In this document: piece by piece, positions 8,945 through 17,228 of the stretch
Layout: every line of letters begins with the position of its first letter
How positions within the stretch are numbered: the stretch's first letter is position 1
Assembly: GCA_023431345.1 (NCBI GenBank)
Contig: JAEYWK010000037.1
Coordinates: 1-53,568, forward strand
DNA length: 53,568 nt
Direction: 5' to 3'
DNA from: Pseudomonadota bacterium
GTDB lineage: Bacteria; Myxococcota_A; Polyangia; Polyangiales; Polyangiaceae
Notes under the pieces: model-generated
What the model saw: only the letters and a program-made list of their open reading frames with translations
Database searches by the model: none
Told to the model about the DNA's origin: nothing
Translations under genes and position numbers: made by a program

Positions 8945-9784
8945 TCACTGCTGCTTCTGAAATACGACCGTGCCGTTGAGCTGGCCGATGTCTTTCGGCA
9001 CCTTGGGCGTGACGATCATGACGTCGCCCTGGACGCAGTAGTCGTACTCGACGCTGTCGATGCCCTTGGTAGTCAGCTTGTTGGCCGCAAGCTCGTACTT
9101 GCCCGTCTTCAGCGTGTCGAAGACGACGTGCGCCATGCTGCCCATCTGCTCGATCTTGCCGGTGCAGGTGCAGCCGCCAGGCATGATGGTCGAGTCGACG
9201 CACTCGGGCTCTTTCAAACCGAGCGAATCCAGCTGAGCCGGCACGCGATTGCACTGAGTCACGGTGCCGGAGATGTCCATGCAGGCCGGCTCCAGCTCCA
9301 TCTTGACCGTGCCGGTGGTGGTGGTGTTGTCGGAGATCGAGCCGTCGGCGTCGAGCGTCCAGTTGCCCGTGACCTCGAGCTTGCCCTCGGCGTCCACCTC
9401 CTTGCAGCCCAGCCCGAAGTTACCTATGTCGGCCTTGCCCGAGATCGGGAGGCAGGAGCTGGACGCGAACCAAACGCCCGCGACGTCACCACCGCAAGCG
9501 GTGACGTCCGTGCACATGGCCTTGGGCGGATCGGGGCGGGGACCGGCGCCCCCTCCGCTCGTACCCGCCGCCGCGCCGCCCGTACCCGCCGCCGCGCCGC
9601 CGCTGCCGTCGCCGCCCATGCTCGAGCCGCCGGAGCCGGACGCACCCGGGGAGCCAGCCGCCGGCGTTCCTGCGCCGCCGGCCTGGCCCACGGGGTCAGC
9701 CGAGAAATCACCACAGCCGACGAGCAGCACGCCCGAGGCGAGCGCGGAGGCGACGATGGCTAGACGCAAGGTATCATGACTCAC
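8945..9784 (-). CDS. Myxobacterial Cys-containing lipoprotein of unknown function
   Basis: A 279-residue lipoprotein (lipobox LLVGCG) followed by a Gly/Ala/Ser linker that includes a duplicated 21-bp unit at 9560-9601. The C-terminal domain has paired cysteines: ACGGDVAGVWFASSSCLP near its start and YDYCVQGDVM near its end. The same framework is found in the first half of the protein at 46003-47496. The start is GTG at 9784, supported by AGGAG seven to eight bases upstream; longer readings lack a signal peptide. It lies downstream of, and co-directional with, the GH54 gene at 9834-11246 (49 bp), and so may share its arabinose-responsive promoter. Confidence 0.75.
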   Translation of the reverse strand: MSHDTLRLAIVASALASGVLLVGCGDFSADPVGQAGGAGTPAAGSPGASGSGGSSMGGDGSGGAAAGTGGAAAGTSGGGAGPRPDPPKAMCTDVTACGGDVAGVWFASSSCLPISGKADIGNFGLGCKEVDAEGKLEVTGNWTLDADGSISDNTTTTGTVKMELEPACMDISGTVTQCNRVPAQLDSLGLKEPECVDSTIMPGGCTCTGKIEQMGSMAHVVFDTLKTGKYELAANKLTTKGIDSVEYDYCVQGDVMIVTPKVPKDIGQLNGTVVFQKQQ

Positions 9785-9833
9785 GGGTTCTTCTCCTGAA
9801 CGGCGGGTGACTTCACGGCGCGAGCCTAGCGCT

Positions 9834-11246
9834 TTACTGACCGTAGCGCAGCGCCTTGATGTTCTGAAGGATCGCGTCTTCGCTCGCGTCCGGCGGATAG
9901 CCCTGAACGATGGCGCCTTCATAGAAGGTGGACCAGGCGTTGTTGCTATTGTCGCCGCCGACGCCGAGCACGACCGCACCCTTGGCGTCGAGGTGCTTGC
10001 CCTGCGGATAGGCGCCAGCGTACGCCGTGGTGAGCGCCGTGGCCGTCGCCGCGTCCGCCATGCGCAGCGCATAGCGCTCCGGGCCGGGCTGCGTCTTCTG
10101 GAAACCGAGCGCGTACTTGACCTTCAGCGACGGATTCTTCGGGTTGGGCGGCGCGTTCTTCGCGTCGTTCAAGCCACCCCAGCCCGGCTCGCCCGGCTTG
10201 GAGCCACCCATCCACACGCCAGCCTCGAAGTCAGCACCGAACCAGGGGCCGTTGCCCTCGCCTCGGCCCCAGAACGCGACGCCGAAGAACAAGGTGTTCA
10301 TCTCGGCGTAGCTCTTCGGATTCGTCGTGACGTTGCCGAAGTCCCAGCAGCAGGCGGTGCCGGTGCGCGTGCCGTCCGCCAGCATGTAGATGCCTTGCGG
10401 ATCGTCGCCGATGGCCATGCCGTTGCCGACCTTCGTTTGACGGTAGCCCTGGCGCGCCTCCATGTAGAGCGTGTACACGTCGTGCCCACCGACCTTGATC
10501 TTGTCTTTGGTGTCCGAGCGCCCGATGGTCGTCTCGAAGTCGTCCATCCCGGCGTACTGACCGCCGTTGGTGAGGCCGGCCTTGGCCACCGTGATGTCAT
10601 TGCCCTTGCCCGACTGGTCGTAGAGCTTGGAGACGGTGCAGTAGGTGTTGGCGCACGCCGCGGTCTGCTTGCTGATGTCGGCGAAGCCCGCGGCGTTCTG
10701 CGGGATATCGACCGTCATGCCGCCGCTGCCGGTGTTCATCGCGTTGCTGCCGGTGCGCACCTGATAAAGCGGCCCCGTGTACGTGCTGAGCAAACGACGA
10801 ATGGTGCTGTAGGCTGCGACGCAAGCGTTGCCGCCCTTCTGATAAATGTCGCAGGGCCCCTCGGTGTTGCTGCTGACACCGCCGGAGCCGCCGCCGGAGC
10901 CGCCCGACCCACCGGAGCCGCCGACGCTGCCGCCCGCCGCACCAGCGCTGCCGCCCGTGCCGCCCGAGCCGCCGCCCGCAGTGGCCGCGCCGCCAGTGGC
11001 AGTGCCAGCCGCGGCGTTACCGCCCGCCGAGGAACCTGCGCCGCCGGTCGCGACGCTGCCTGCCGCTCCTGCGACCGGCGCGGAGCCACCGGCCGGGGCT
11101 CCCGCCGCGGGCGCACCGCCGCCGGGGGTGCCGGCAGTTCCCGGGGTGCCAGCGGTACCGCCGGGCAACTCTGGATCAGTTGAGCTACAGGCCGCAGACG
11201 CCAAGACAGACGCGGCCAAGGCCAGCGCGGGACGAGTAAATTTCAT
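9834..11246 (-). CDS. GH54 alpha-L-arabinofuranosidase (AbfB-type) lipoprotein
   Basis: A 470-residue protein with a lipobox (Cys20), an exceptionally long Gly/Ser/Ala linker (about 24-128) and a GH54 catalytic domain (about 131-470, opening GPCDIYQKGGNACVAAYST). The vicinal cysteines CC at 299-300 and the DFEAGVW segment (Glu341, nucleophile by analogy with Aspergillus AbfB) are present, as is GVGGDNSN (Asp432, probable acid/base). Fungal relatives carry a C-terminal CBM42; here it is absent and the enzyme is surface-tethered instead. It would remove arabinofuranosyl side chains from arabinan or arabinoxylan. A strong ribosome site (GGAGG, 7 nt) and a LacI-type operator/promoter lie upstream. 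Confidence 0.9.
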   Translation of the reverse strand: MKFTRPALALAASVLASAACSSTDPELPGGTAGTPGTAGTPGGGAPAAGAPAGGSAPVAGAAGSVATGGAGSSAGGNAAAGTATGGAATAGGGSGGTGGSAGAAGGSVGGSGGSGGSGGGSGGVSSNTEGPCDIYQKGGNACVAAYSTIRRLLSTYTGPLYQVRTGSNAMNTGSGGMTVDIPQNAAGFADISKQTAACANTYCTVSKLYDQSGKGNDITVAKAGLTNGGQYAGMDDFETTIGRSDTKDKIKVGGHDVYTLYMEARQGYRQTKVGNGMAIGDDPQGIYMLADGTRTGTACCWDFGNVTTNPKSYAEMNTLFFGVAFWGRGEGNGPWFGADFEAGVWMGGSKPGEPGWGGLNDAKNAPPNPKNPSLKVKYALGFQKTQPGPERYALRMADAATATALTTAYAGAYPQGKHLDAKGAVVLGVGGDNSNNAWSTFYEGAIVQGYPPDASEDAILQNIKALRYGQ

Positions 11247-11285
11247 GTTGGATCCTCCACAACACGTACGGGCTAGGTGGCTGAG

Positions 11286-11314
11286 ATTGTGAACGCTAAC
11301 ATTAATTCTGTCAA
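11286..11314 (-). promoter_or_regulatory. Promoter with overlapping LacI-type operator for GH54 gene at 9834-11246
   Basis: On the minus strand a perfect -35 TTGACA (11314-11309) is followed after 17 bases by CACAAT (11291-11286). The operator-like palindrome TGTGAACGCTAACA lies at 11288-11301 within the spacer and -10. Predicted transcript start near 11280 would give a leader of about 33 nt. The same -35, spacing and -10 occur upstream of araA, so this is very likely a member of the same regulon. Confidence 0.8.
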
Positions 11315-11585
11315 GCGTGACGGATTTAGCTAGCTATGGCCACTGCTCTTCAATGGCCGTGCGTGTGGCCGCGGCTCGGCCCGCGCTGGCGGCGCGAGCG
11401 CTTGGCACCCGCAAGGACGGGCTCGCGCGAAAATTCGCGATTACCGGCTGCAACTGCGCTATTTCGACCCACACGTTCGCCCGCTGCTGGCGCCTCTTCG
11501 ACAGTTGATCCAACTTCGATATTCGCCGTCACTACTGTCGTGAGAACAACGCCCCAGCCCGTGAGTCAAATCGGCACGAGCGCCC

Positions 11586-11614
11586 TTGTTCTCCAAAATT
11601 GTTTGCGTTAACAT
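11586..11614 (+). promoter_or_regulatory. Candidate promoter/operator for GH54 gene at 11674-12879
   Basis: TTGTTC (11586-11591), a 17-base spacer and TAACAT (11609-11614) form a plausible promoter. A third copy of the palindrome, TGTTTGCGTTAACA, lies at 11600-11613. It matches the consensus less well in its left half-site (TGTTTGC against TGTTAAC). Predicted leader is about 50 nt. Confidence 0.6.
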
Positions 11615-11673
11615 CGGCACATCCCGCGAGCGGTTTGCCGCGAGATGCGCTCCAGCCTTCGTGCGGCCCACTC

Positions 11674-12879
11674 ATGATCACAAAAGTCCGCGTCTCTTTC
11701 GTCGGCGTCGCCAGCGCTTTGTCGCTGGCGGCCGTGGCCACCACCGCTTGCGGCGACTATCCCCTCGCCGGTCGTAACCCTGGGGGCGCGACGGGGGGAA
11801 GCGGCACCGCCACCGGAGGTAGCGGCACCACGGGCGGCAGCAGCTCAGGAACGGGGACCGGAGGCGGTTCGGTATTCCCTCCCAATAACGCGCCGCTGCC
11901 GTGCGAGGTCCTCGGCAACGCGGGCAATGAGTGCGTCTCCGCGCACAGCACCGTTCGCGTCATCGTCAAGGGCTATGACGGCCCCTTGTTTCAGGTCGAC
12001 AGCGGCGCCGGCACTCTCGATATCGGCAACGTCGACGGCTACGCAGACGCGGCCGCTCAAGACGCTTTCTGCTCGGGTGGCTGCACCATCAGCATCATCT
12101 ACGACCAATCGGGGCGCGGCAATCACGTCACGCCCGCACCGCCCGGCAGCGCCAAGAAGACGCCCGGGAACCCCGCGAAGGCGGGCACCCTGCCGGTGAA
12201 GATCAACGGGCGCTCGGTCTACGGCATCCTGTTCAGGCCCGGCCAGGGCTATCGCGCCGCTTGCAACGAGTGCAAATACCCGCAGCCGTTCCCCTCGGGG
12301 CTGGCGGTCGGCGACGATCCTCAAACCATCTACATGCTCAGCAGTCAGCACGATCTCATCGACGGCTGCTGCTTCGACTACGGCAACGCCGAGGTCACCG
12401 CCAACAATGACGGCAACGGAACCATGGAGACGGCGTACGTGGGCATGGGCGTGATCTGGGGCTCCGGCACCGGCGCAGGCCCGTGGGCGATGGTCGACAT
12501 GGAGAACGGCATCTATCCCGGCTGGGAAAACAACTCCGACACCAACATCTCCACGAACACTCCCCTCCAGTACGACTTCATCAACGCGGTGATCGTCGGC
12601 GATACGGCGGACAAGAACGGGGGCAAAGGTCGCTTCGCGATTTACGGCGGCGACGCTACCGTCCCCACCATCAAGCAAATGTACGACGGTATTCGTCCCG
12701 AAAAGCCGGGCTACGTGCCGATGAAGAAGCAGGGCTCGGTCATCCTCGGTATCGGCGGCGACAACAGCAACTCCGGTGGTGGGCGCTTTTACGAAGGGGC
12801 GATCGCGCTCAAGGCCGCGACCGCCGAGGTCGTCACCGAGCTGCACGCGGCCATCGCTGAAGCGGGGTATGGTAAGTGA
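11674..12879 (+). CDS. Second GH54 alpha-L-arabinofuranosidase lipoprotein
   Basis: A 401-residue lipoprotein (Cys26 in TTACGD) with a shorter linker (about 35-70) and a GH54 catalytic domain (about 76-401, opening LPCEVLGNAGNECVSAHST). The vicinal cysteine pair is at 232-233, the DMENGIY nucleophile segment at 275-281 (Glu277) and GIGGDNSNSGG with Asp363. No CBM42 follows. The ATG at 11674 gives the signal peptide; the open frame extends further upstream without one. The stop overlaps a GTG of the porin-like gene, suggesting coupled synthesis of enzyme and outer-membrane channel. It is divergent from the other GH54 gene, with only moderate similarity, so probably not a recent duplicate. Confidence 0.9.
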   Translation: MITKVRVSFVGVASALSLAAVATTACGDYPLAGRNPGGATGGSGTATGGSGTTGGSSSGTGTGGGSVFPPNNAPLPCEVLGNAGNECVSAHSTVRVIVKGYDGPLFQVDSGAGTLDIGNVDGYADAAAQDAFCSGGCTISIIYDQSGRGNHVTPAPPGSAKKTPGNPAKAGTLPVKINGRSVYGILFRPGQGYRAACNECKYPQPFPSGLAVGDDPQTIYMLSSQHDLIDGCCFDYGNAEVTANNDGNGTMETAYVGMGVIWGSGTGAGPWAMVDMENGIYPGWENNSDTNISTNTPLQYDFINAVIVGDTADKNGGKGRFAIYGGDATVPTIKQMYDGIRPEKPGYVPMKKQGSVILGIGGDNSNSGGGRFYEGAIALKAATAEVVTELHAAIAEAGYGK

Positions 12880-14570
12880 CCGGCTTCGAAATGCGCGGAC
12901 TCACACGCTCCTGGTCCCCCCTCGCCGTCGTCTTGAGCCTCGCCACATCGCCGGCGCTCGCCCAGAGCGAGCCGGGCGACGCCGGGCTCGAAGCCGAGGC
13001 CACCGTCAAGTCGGACGAGACCGCAGCGCCCGGGGCCTCGGCTGAAGCGAGCCCCCCCCCCACCGCAAACTCCGACCAAGGTGATTCTGCGTCGGCGTCA
13101 GCGTCGGTGCAGCTGCAGGCGCCTACGGACGCCCCCGCCGAAGAGCCGCCCGCCAAGTCTCGCTGGGAGCTGGGCTTCAAGGGTTACTTCCGCGCCCCCG
13201 TCGCGATGGGCTTCAGCCCCCGTCCCGGGCCCGACAACCTGACGGGCGAAAAGCAGCTGCAGATCTCGTACGGTCCGAACCGCACCGTCGACGCCAACTA
13301 CTACAGCTTCGCCTACACGCGCCTGCAAGAGCAGGACTGGGTCGAGCTGTTCGTGACCGCCAAGTCCAAGCACGCGGAGGCCACCGTGGGCTGGATGGGC
13401 TACTGGTTTTCCGGCAGCAGCTTCCGCAACCCCGACGCGGCCTGGCTCCCCGGCATCGCCTACCTCACGATCAATACTGATTTCGAGGTTGGCGGCGTCA
13501 AGCCGAACATCGCGCTGTCGGCCGGCGCTTGGTGGCCCAACTTCGGACGGCACGACAAGTACGACACCTTCACGCTCGGCCAGTTTCGGCAGATGGGCGA
13601 GCAGCTCAAGCTCACCATCCCGATCAGTGAACAGGTCAAAGCCTCCGTCGTGCACGGCTTGGGCACGGGCAGAGACGGCAGCTACAACATCCTCGCGCCG
13701 CCACCGTACCAGGCCCAGGTCGGGCTCGACCTGCTCCACTATGCCCATTTGCAGCTGAGCTACGACAAGATCTTCGAGATCGGGCTCCACCACAACCTGC
13801 AGTGGACGCGCGACCCGAACCTGCTGCTGCAGAGCTCGGCAGGCCGCTCCTTCACCAGCGCTCGCGAGGCCAAGCTGATGACGGTCGGCGCCGAAGCCAA
13901 GGTGTCTTTGCCCCACGCCGGCAGCCTGTGGCTCTCGCCGTCACTCGTGATGGTGAAGAACGGCTGGGCCCTGGCGCAAGCAGGCGTGGAGGTCGCGCAC
14001 AGCTTGAGCCCCGAGGGCATCGCCAGCAACTACCTGGGCTGGAGCGGCAGCCCCGCGAACAGCACCGGCACCGGTAAGCTCGTCAATCTGGGCTTCATCT
14101 ACGAAAATACACTGGCAAACGTGCTCGGGCAGCCGGAAGCCGAGGTGCCGCGCGTGAAAGCGAGCGCCTTCGGCTTGATGGTGGATTCGCATCTGGATCT
14201 GCCGGCCACCACGACCATCAGCCAAGATCGCATCACCCACTTCAAGTGGGGCGCGGACGTCGAGTACAACCCGCTGAACTGGGTGGGCCTGATGGCGCGC
14301 TTCGACAGCGTGAACTTGGACATGGATAACGGGGGCTACGTCTTCGCCGCGATCACGGGCCGCGTCTCCTTCTATTCGCACTTCGCGTCGGGCGAGCGCA
14401 TCTACCTGCAGTACTCGCGCTATCGCTACGGTGAGAAGATGGTGCTGTCCGGGCGCAGGCCTTGGGGTACGCCGCTCGTTGCGGGGAGCGACATTCTGCA
14501 GGGCGGTCCCTACGTCGGCTCCAAGCCCGATATGGACGTCGTCAAGCTCCAGGCCGACATCAGCTTCTGA
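12876..14570 (+). CDS. Outer-membrane porin-like beta-barrel protein
   Basis: About 564 residues. A signal peptide (ending SPALAQ) and an acidic/Ala-rich spacer to about residue 90 precede a long series of amphipathic strands. The protein ends in the aromatic residue of LQADISF, as outer-membrane barrels do. Segments such as WVELFVTAKSKHAEATVGWMGYW and YLQYSRYRYGEKM fit barrel strands. The GTG at 12876 overlaps the GH54 stop (GTGA); ATG at 12891 is the alternative. Coupled to an arabinofuranosidase, it is likely to admit released arabinose or oligosaccharides. Substrate specificity is inferred from context only. Confidence 0.72.
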   Translation: MTGFEMRGLTRSWSPLAVVLSLATSPALAQSEPGDAGLEAEATVKSDETAAPGASAEASPPPTANSDQGDSASASASVQLQAPTDAPAEEPPAKSRWELGFKGYFRAPVAMGFSPRPGPDNLTGEKQLQISYGPNRTVDANYYSFAYTRLQEQDWVELFVTAKSKHAEATVGWMGYWFSGSSFRNPDAAWLPGIAYLTINTDFEVGGVKPNIALSAGAWWPNFGRHDKYDTFTLGQFRQMGEQLKLTIPISEQVKASVVHGLGTGRDGSYNILAPPPYQAQVGLDLLHYAHLQLSYDKIFEIGLHHNLQWTRDPNLLLQSSAGRSFTSAREAKLMTVGAEAKVSLPHAGSLWLSPSLVMVKNGWALAQAGVEVAHSLSPEGIASNYLGWSGSPANSTGTGKLVNLGFIYENTLANVLGQPEAEVPRVKASAFGLMVDSHLDLPATTTISQDRITHFKWGADVEYNPLNWVGLMARFDSVNLDMDNGGYVFAAITGRVSFYSHFASGERIYLQYSRYRYGEKMVLSGRRPWGTPLVAGSDILQGGPYVGSKPDMDVVKLQADISF

Positions 14571-14591
14571 AGCAGCGACGGCCGTCGCCGT

Positions 14592-15602
14592 TCAGCGCGC
14601 GGCGGCCGTCGATTCGCGCACGACGAGCTCCGGAGACACGAGCACCCGCGCGAGGTGCTCGGCCCCTTCGAGCCGCGCGAGCAAGAGCTCGAGGCAGCGC
14701 TTGCCGAGCTCGGCGAAGTCTTGGCGCACCGTCGTGAGCGGCGGCGTGAAATACGCGGCTTCCGGGATGTCGTCGAAGCCAACGAGGCTGACGTCGCGCG
14801 GCACTTCCCGCCCTGCTTCGTGAAAGCGACGCAGCACGCCGAGCGCCATCTGGTCATTGCCCACGAACAACGCCGTCAGTCCCGGCGTCTTCAGCAGCGC
14901 CTCGCCGGCTTCGTAGCCAGAACGCGGCGTCCAATCGCCACGCAGCGGCGGCGGCACCACGCGGCCCGCGGCCTCGAGCGCTGAGCGCCAGCCCCAAATG
15001 CGCTCGTCAGCCTCTTGCCAGTCCGCGGGCCCCGCCAGGTGCCATACTGTTTTGTGCCCTAGGCTCAGCAGGTGCCGAGTGGCGGCGGCGGCTCCCGCGC
15101 GCTGGTCGACGCTCGCGACCGGAATCGAGGGGTTCTGCCCGGCTTCGAGCGCCACGACCGGGATGTCGGACTTCAAGTGTCGCAGCGCGTCCACCCCGGC
15201 ACGAAGGGGCGCGATCACGGCCACTCCGTCCACGCCCTGATCGCGCAGCCGCTGCACCGCCTCGAGCACCAGCCCGCGATTGACCGAGCGCAAGCTCGAG
15301 ACGACGACCGCATAGCCCGCGTCGTGCGCCGCTCGCTCGATGCCGAACAGCGTCGAGGCAGGGCCGAAAAAGGTGGTGTCAGAGCCGATGACGCCGAGCG
15401 TCTTGGTGCGCCCCGTCACGAGCGCGCGCGCCATCGAGTTCGGCCGGTAGTTGAGCTGTTTGATGGCGGCGAGCACTCGCTCGCGCGTGACGCCGCTCAC
15501 GTTCGGGTTGTCGTGGAGCACTCGAGAAACGGTTTGGTGTGATACGCCAGCGAGCCGCGCCACGTCTGCCATGACCGGAACCCGCTTCTCGAATTCAGAC
15601 AC
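14592..15602 (-). CDS. LacI-family transcriptional regulator of the arabinose locus
   Basis: A 336-residue regulator. The N-terminal helix-turn-helix reads MADVARLAGVSHQTVSRVL (about 11-29), followed by the hinge helix (NYRPNSMARALVTGRT). A periplasmic-binding-protein-like ligand domain follows (LGVIGSD, GVDGVAVIAPL, ALFVGNDQMALGVLRRFHEAG, VSLVGFDD). The start is GTG at 15602; the ATG at 15572 would cut off residues usually present before MADVA. It is divergent from araA, and the shared palindrome at 15638-15651 lies 36 bp from its start, so autoregulation is likely. By location it probably responds to arabinose or a derivative. Confidence 0.9.
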   Translation of the reverse strand: MSEFEKRVPVMADVARLAGVSHQTVSRVLHDNPNVSGVTRERVLAAIKQLNYRPNSMARALVTGRTKTLGVIGSDTTFFGPASTLFGIERAAHDAGYAVVVSSLRSVNRGLVLEAVQRLRDQGVDGVAVIAPLRAGVDALRHLKSDIPVVALEAGQNPSIPVASVDQRAGAAAATRHLLSLGHKTVWHLAGPADWQEADERIWGWRSALEAAGRVVPPPLRGDWTPRSGYEAGEALLKTPGLTALFVGNDQMALGVLRRFHEAGREVPRDVSLVGFDDIPEAAYFTPPLTTVRQDFAELGKRCLELLLARLEGAEHLARVLVSPELVVRESTAAAR

Positions 15603-15624
15603 GCGCAGCCGATACTACAACGCC

Positions 15625-15653
15625 TTGACAGAGCCAATGTTAACGTTCACAAT
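15625..15653 (+). promoter_or_regulatory. araA promoter with overlapping LacI-type operator
   Basis: A perfect -35 TTGACA (15625-15630), a 17-base spacer and CACAAT (15648-15653). The near-perfect palindrome TGTTAACGTTCACA at 15638-15651 covers the spacer and -10, the usual geometry for repression by steric block. Predicted leader to the araA ATG is about 36 nt. It matches the promoter upstream of the GH54 gene at 9834-11246. Confidence 0.85.
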
Positions 15654-15695
15654 ACGAAGAATAACGGCCATTTCGCCCCCCGCGAGCCCATTTCA

Positions 15696-17210
15696 ATGAA
15701 GCCACTCGCCCAGCATCAAGAGCGTGAAATCTGGTTCCTCACCGGCAGCCAACACCTGTACGGGCAAGAGACGCTCGCGCGCGTCGCGGAGAACGCGCAG
15801 CGCATCGCCGCGAGCCTGCAAGAGGCAGGGCAGCTACCGGCGCGCGTGGTCTACAAGCCCGTGCTCACCGATCCGGACGCGATCCGGGACGTGTGCCTCG
15901 CCGCCAGCAGCGCGCCCGAGTGCGTCGGCGTCATCACGTGGATGCACACGTTCTCCCCCGCGAAGATGTGGATCGCGGGTCTCACGCGCCTGCAAAAGCC
16001 TCTCGCGCACTTGCACACCCAGTTCAACCGCGAGCTGCCGTGGGGCGAGATCGACATGGACTTCATGAACCTGAACCAGTCTGCCCACGGCGACCGGGAG
16101 TACGGGTTCATCGGCGCGCGCTTGCGGATGGATCGCACGATCGTCGTCGGCCACTGGCAAGACGCGAGCGTCGTGGCCGAGCTCGCGTCCTGGGGTCGCT
16201 CCGCGCTGGCCCTGCACGAGTCGCGTCACCTGAAGATCGCGCGCTTCGGCGGCATGAACATGCGCGAGGTAGCGGTGACGGGCGGTGACCGCGTCGAGGC
16301 GCAGATCAAGCTGGGCTGGTCGATCAACGGCTACGGGGTGGGCGACCTGGCCAAGGTCATCGCCGAAGTTTCGGACTCCGACATCAATCAGCTGCTGCAA
16401 GAGTACGACGACAGCTACGCGCTCGTGCCGTCGCTGCGCGCCGGCGGCGAGCACCGCGAGAAGCTGCGCTACGAGGCGCGGCAAGAGCTCGGAATGCGGA
16501 GCTTCTTGGAGGCGGGCGGCTTCCACGCTTTCACGACCACGTTCGAAGATCTGCACGGTTTGAAGCAGCTGCCCGGGCTCGCTTGCCAGCGGCTGATGGC
16601 CCAAGGCTATGGCTTCGGCGCGGAGGGCGACTGGAAGACCTCCGCTCTCGTCCGCCTCGGCAAGGTGATGACGGGCGAGCGCCCGGGCGGCGTGTCGTTC
16701 ATGGAGGACTACACGTACCACCTCGTCGCGGGCCAAGAGCGCGTGCTCGGCGCGCACATGATCGAAGTGTGCCCGTCGATCGCTCGCAGCAAGCCCGCGC
16801 TCGAGATCCATCAGCTCGACATCGGCGGCCGCGCCGACCTGGCGCGGCTGGTGTTCGACGCGAGCCCAGGGCCCGCCGTGAACACCACCCTCGTCGACAT
16901 GGGCGGGCGCATGCGCATGATCATCGCCGAGCTCGACGTCGTTACCCCGGAGCACGCCATGCCGCGCCTGCCGACGGCCCGCGCGGTCTGGGTTCCGCGA
17001 CCCGACTTCAAGCGCGGCGCGCGCGCCTGGATCGAGGCCGGCGGCGCGCACCACGCTGCCTTCTGCCAGGCCGTCACCGCCGATGAGTGGGAGAAGTTCG
17101 GCGAGATGGTGGGGGTGGAGGTCGTCCGCATCGACGAACGCCTCGACCTGCGCACGCTCAAGCGCGAGCTGCGCTGGAACGACATCGCCTTCAAGCTCGG
17201 TCAGCACTAG
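15696..17210 (+). CDS. araA: L-arabinose isomerase
   Basis: A 504-residue cytosolic enzyme converting L-arabinose to L-ribulose, close to the usual 500-residue length. All four metal-binding/catalytic positions are recognisable by alignment to the E. coli enzyme: Glu310 in GAEGDWKT, Glu337 in SFMEDYTYH, His354 in VLGAHMIEVCPS, and the GGAHH histidines at 452-453. First gene of the araA-araD-kinase-GH39 run, 18 bp ahead of araD, and under the LacI-type operator just upstream. The ribosome site is weak (GCGAG). Confidence 0.97.
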   Translation: MKPLAQHQEREIWFLTGSQHLYGQETLARVAENAQRIAASLQEAGQLPARVVYKPVLTDPDAIRDVCLAASSAPECVGVITWMHTFSPAKMWIAGLTRLQKPLAHLHTQFNRELPWGEIDMDFMNLNQSAHGDREYGFIGARLRMDRTIVVGHWQDASVVAELASWGRSALALHESRHLKIARFGGMNMREVAVTGGDRVEAQIKLGWSINGYGVGDLAKVIAEVSDSDINQLLQEYDDSYALVPSLRAGGEHREKLRYEARQELGMRSFLEAGGFHAFTTTFEDLHGLKQLPGLACQRLMAQGYGFGAEGDWKTSALVRLGKVMTGERPGGVSFMEDYTYHLVAGQERVLGAHMIEVCPSIARSKPALEIHQLDIGGRADLARLVFDASPGPAVNTTLVDMGGRMRMIIAELDVVTPEHAMPRLPTARAVWVPRPDFKRGARAWIEAGGAHHAAFCQAVTADEWEKFGEMVGVEVVRIDERLDLRTLKRELRWNDIAFKLGQH

Positions 17211-17228
17211 CCTACTCGGAAGGTCCGC

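Larger units (their letters stand above)
11247..11673. promoter_or_regulatory. Divergent regulatory region between two GH54 genes
   Basis: This 427-bp gene-free stretch separates the two divergent GH54 genes. It holds two copies of the 14-bp palindrome also found upstream of araA, one near each gene's promoter (listed separately). The middle part (about 11320-11580) shows no convincing gene; short frames there lack ribosome sites and homology. Confidence 0.75.

Noticed and set aside
11317..11611. Small genes in the GH54 intergenic region
   Set aside because: Short frames with no ribosome site or protein-like pattern; the region is better explained by promoters.
14575..14588. Palindrome GCGACGGCCGTCGC as terminator between porin and regulator genes
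   Set aside because: No loop and no T tract; GC-rich palindromes of this size are expected by chance here.
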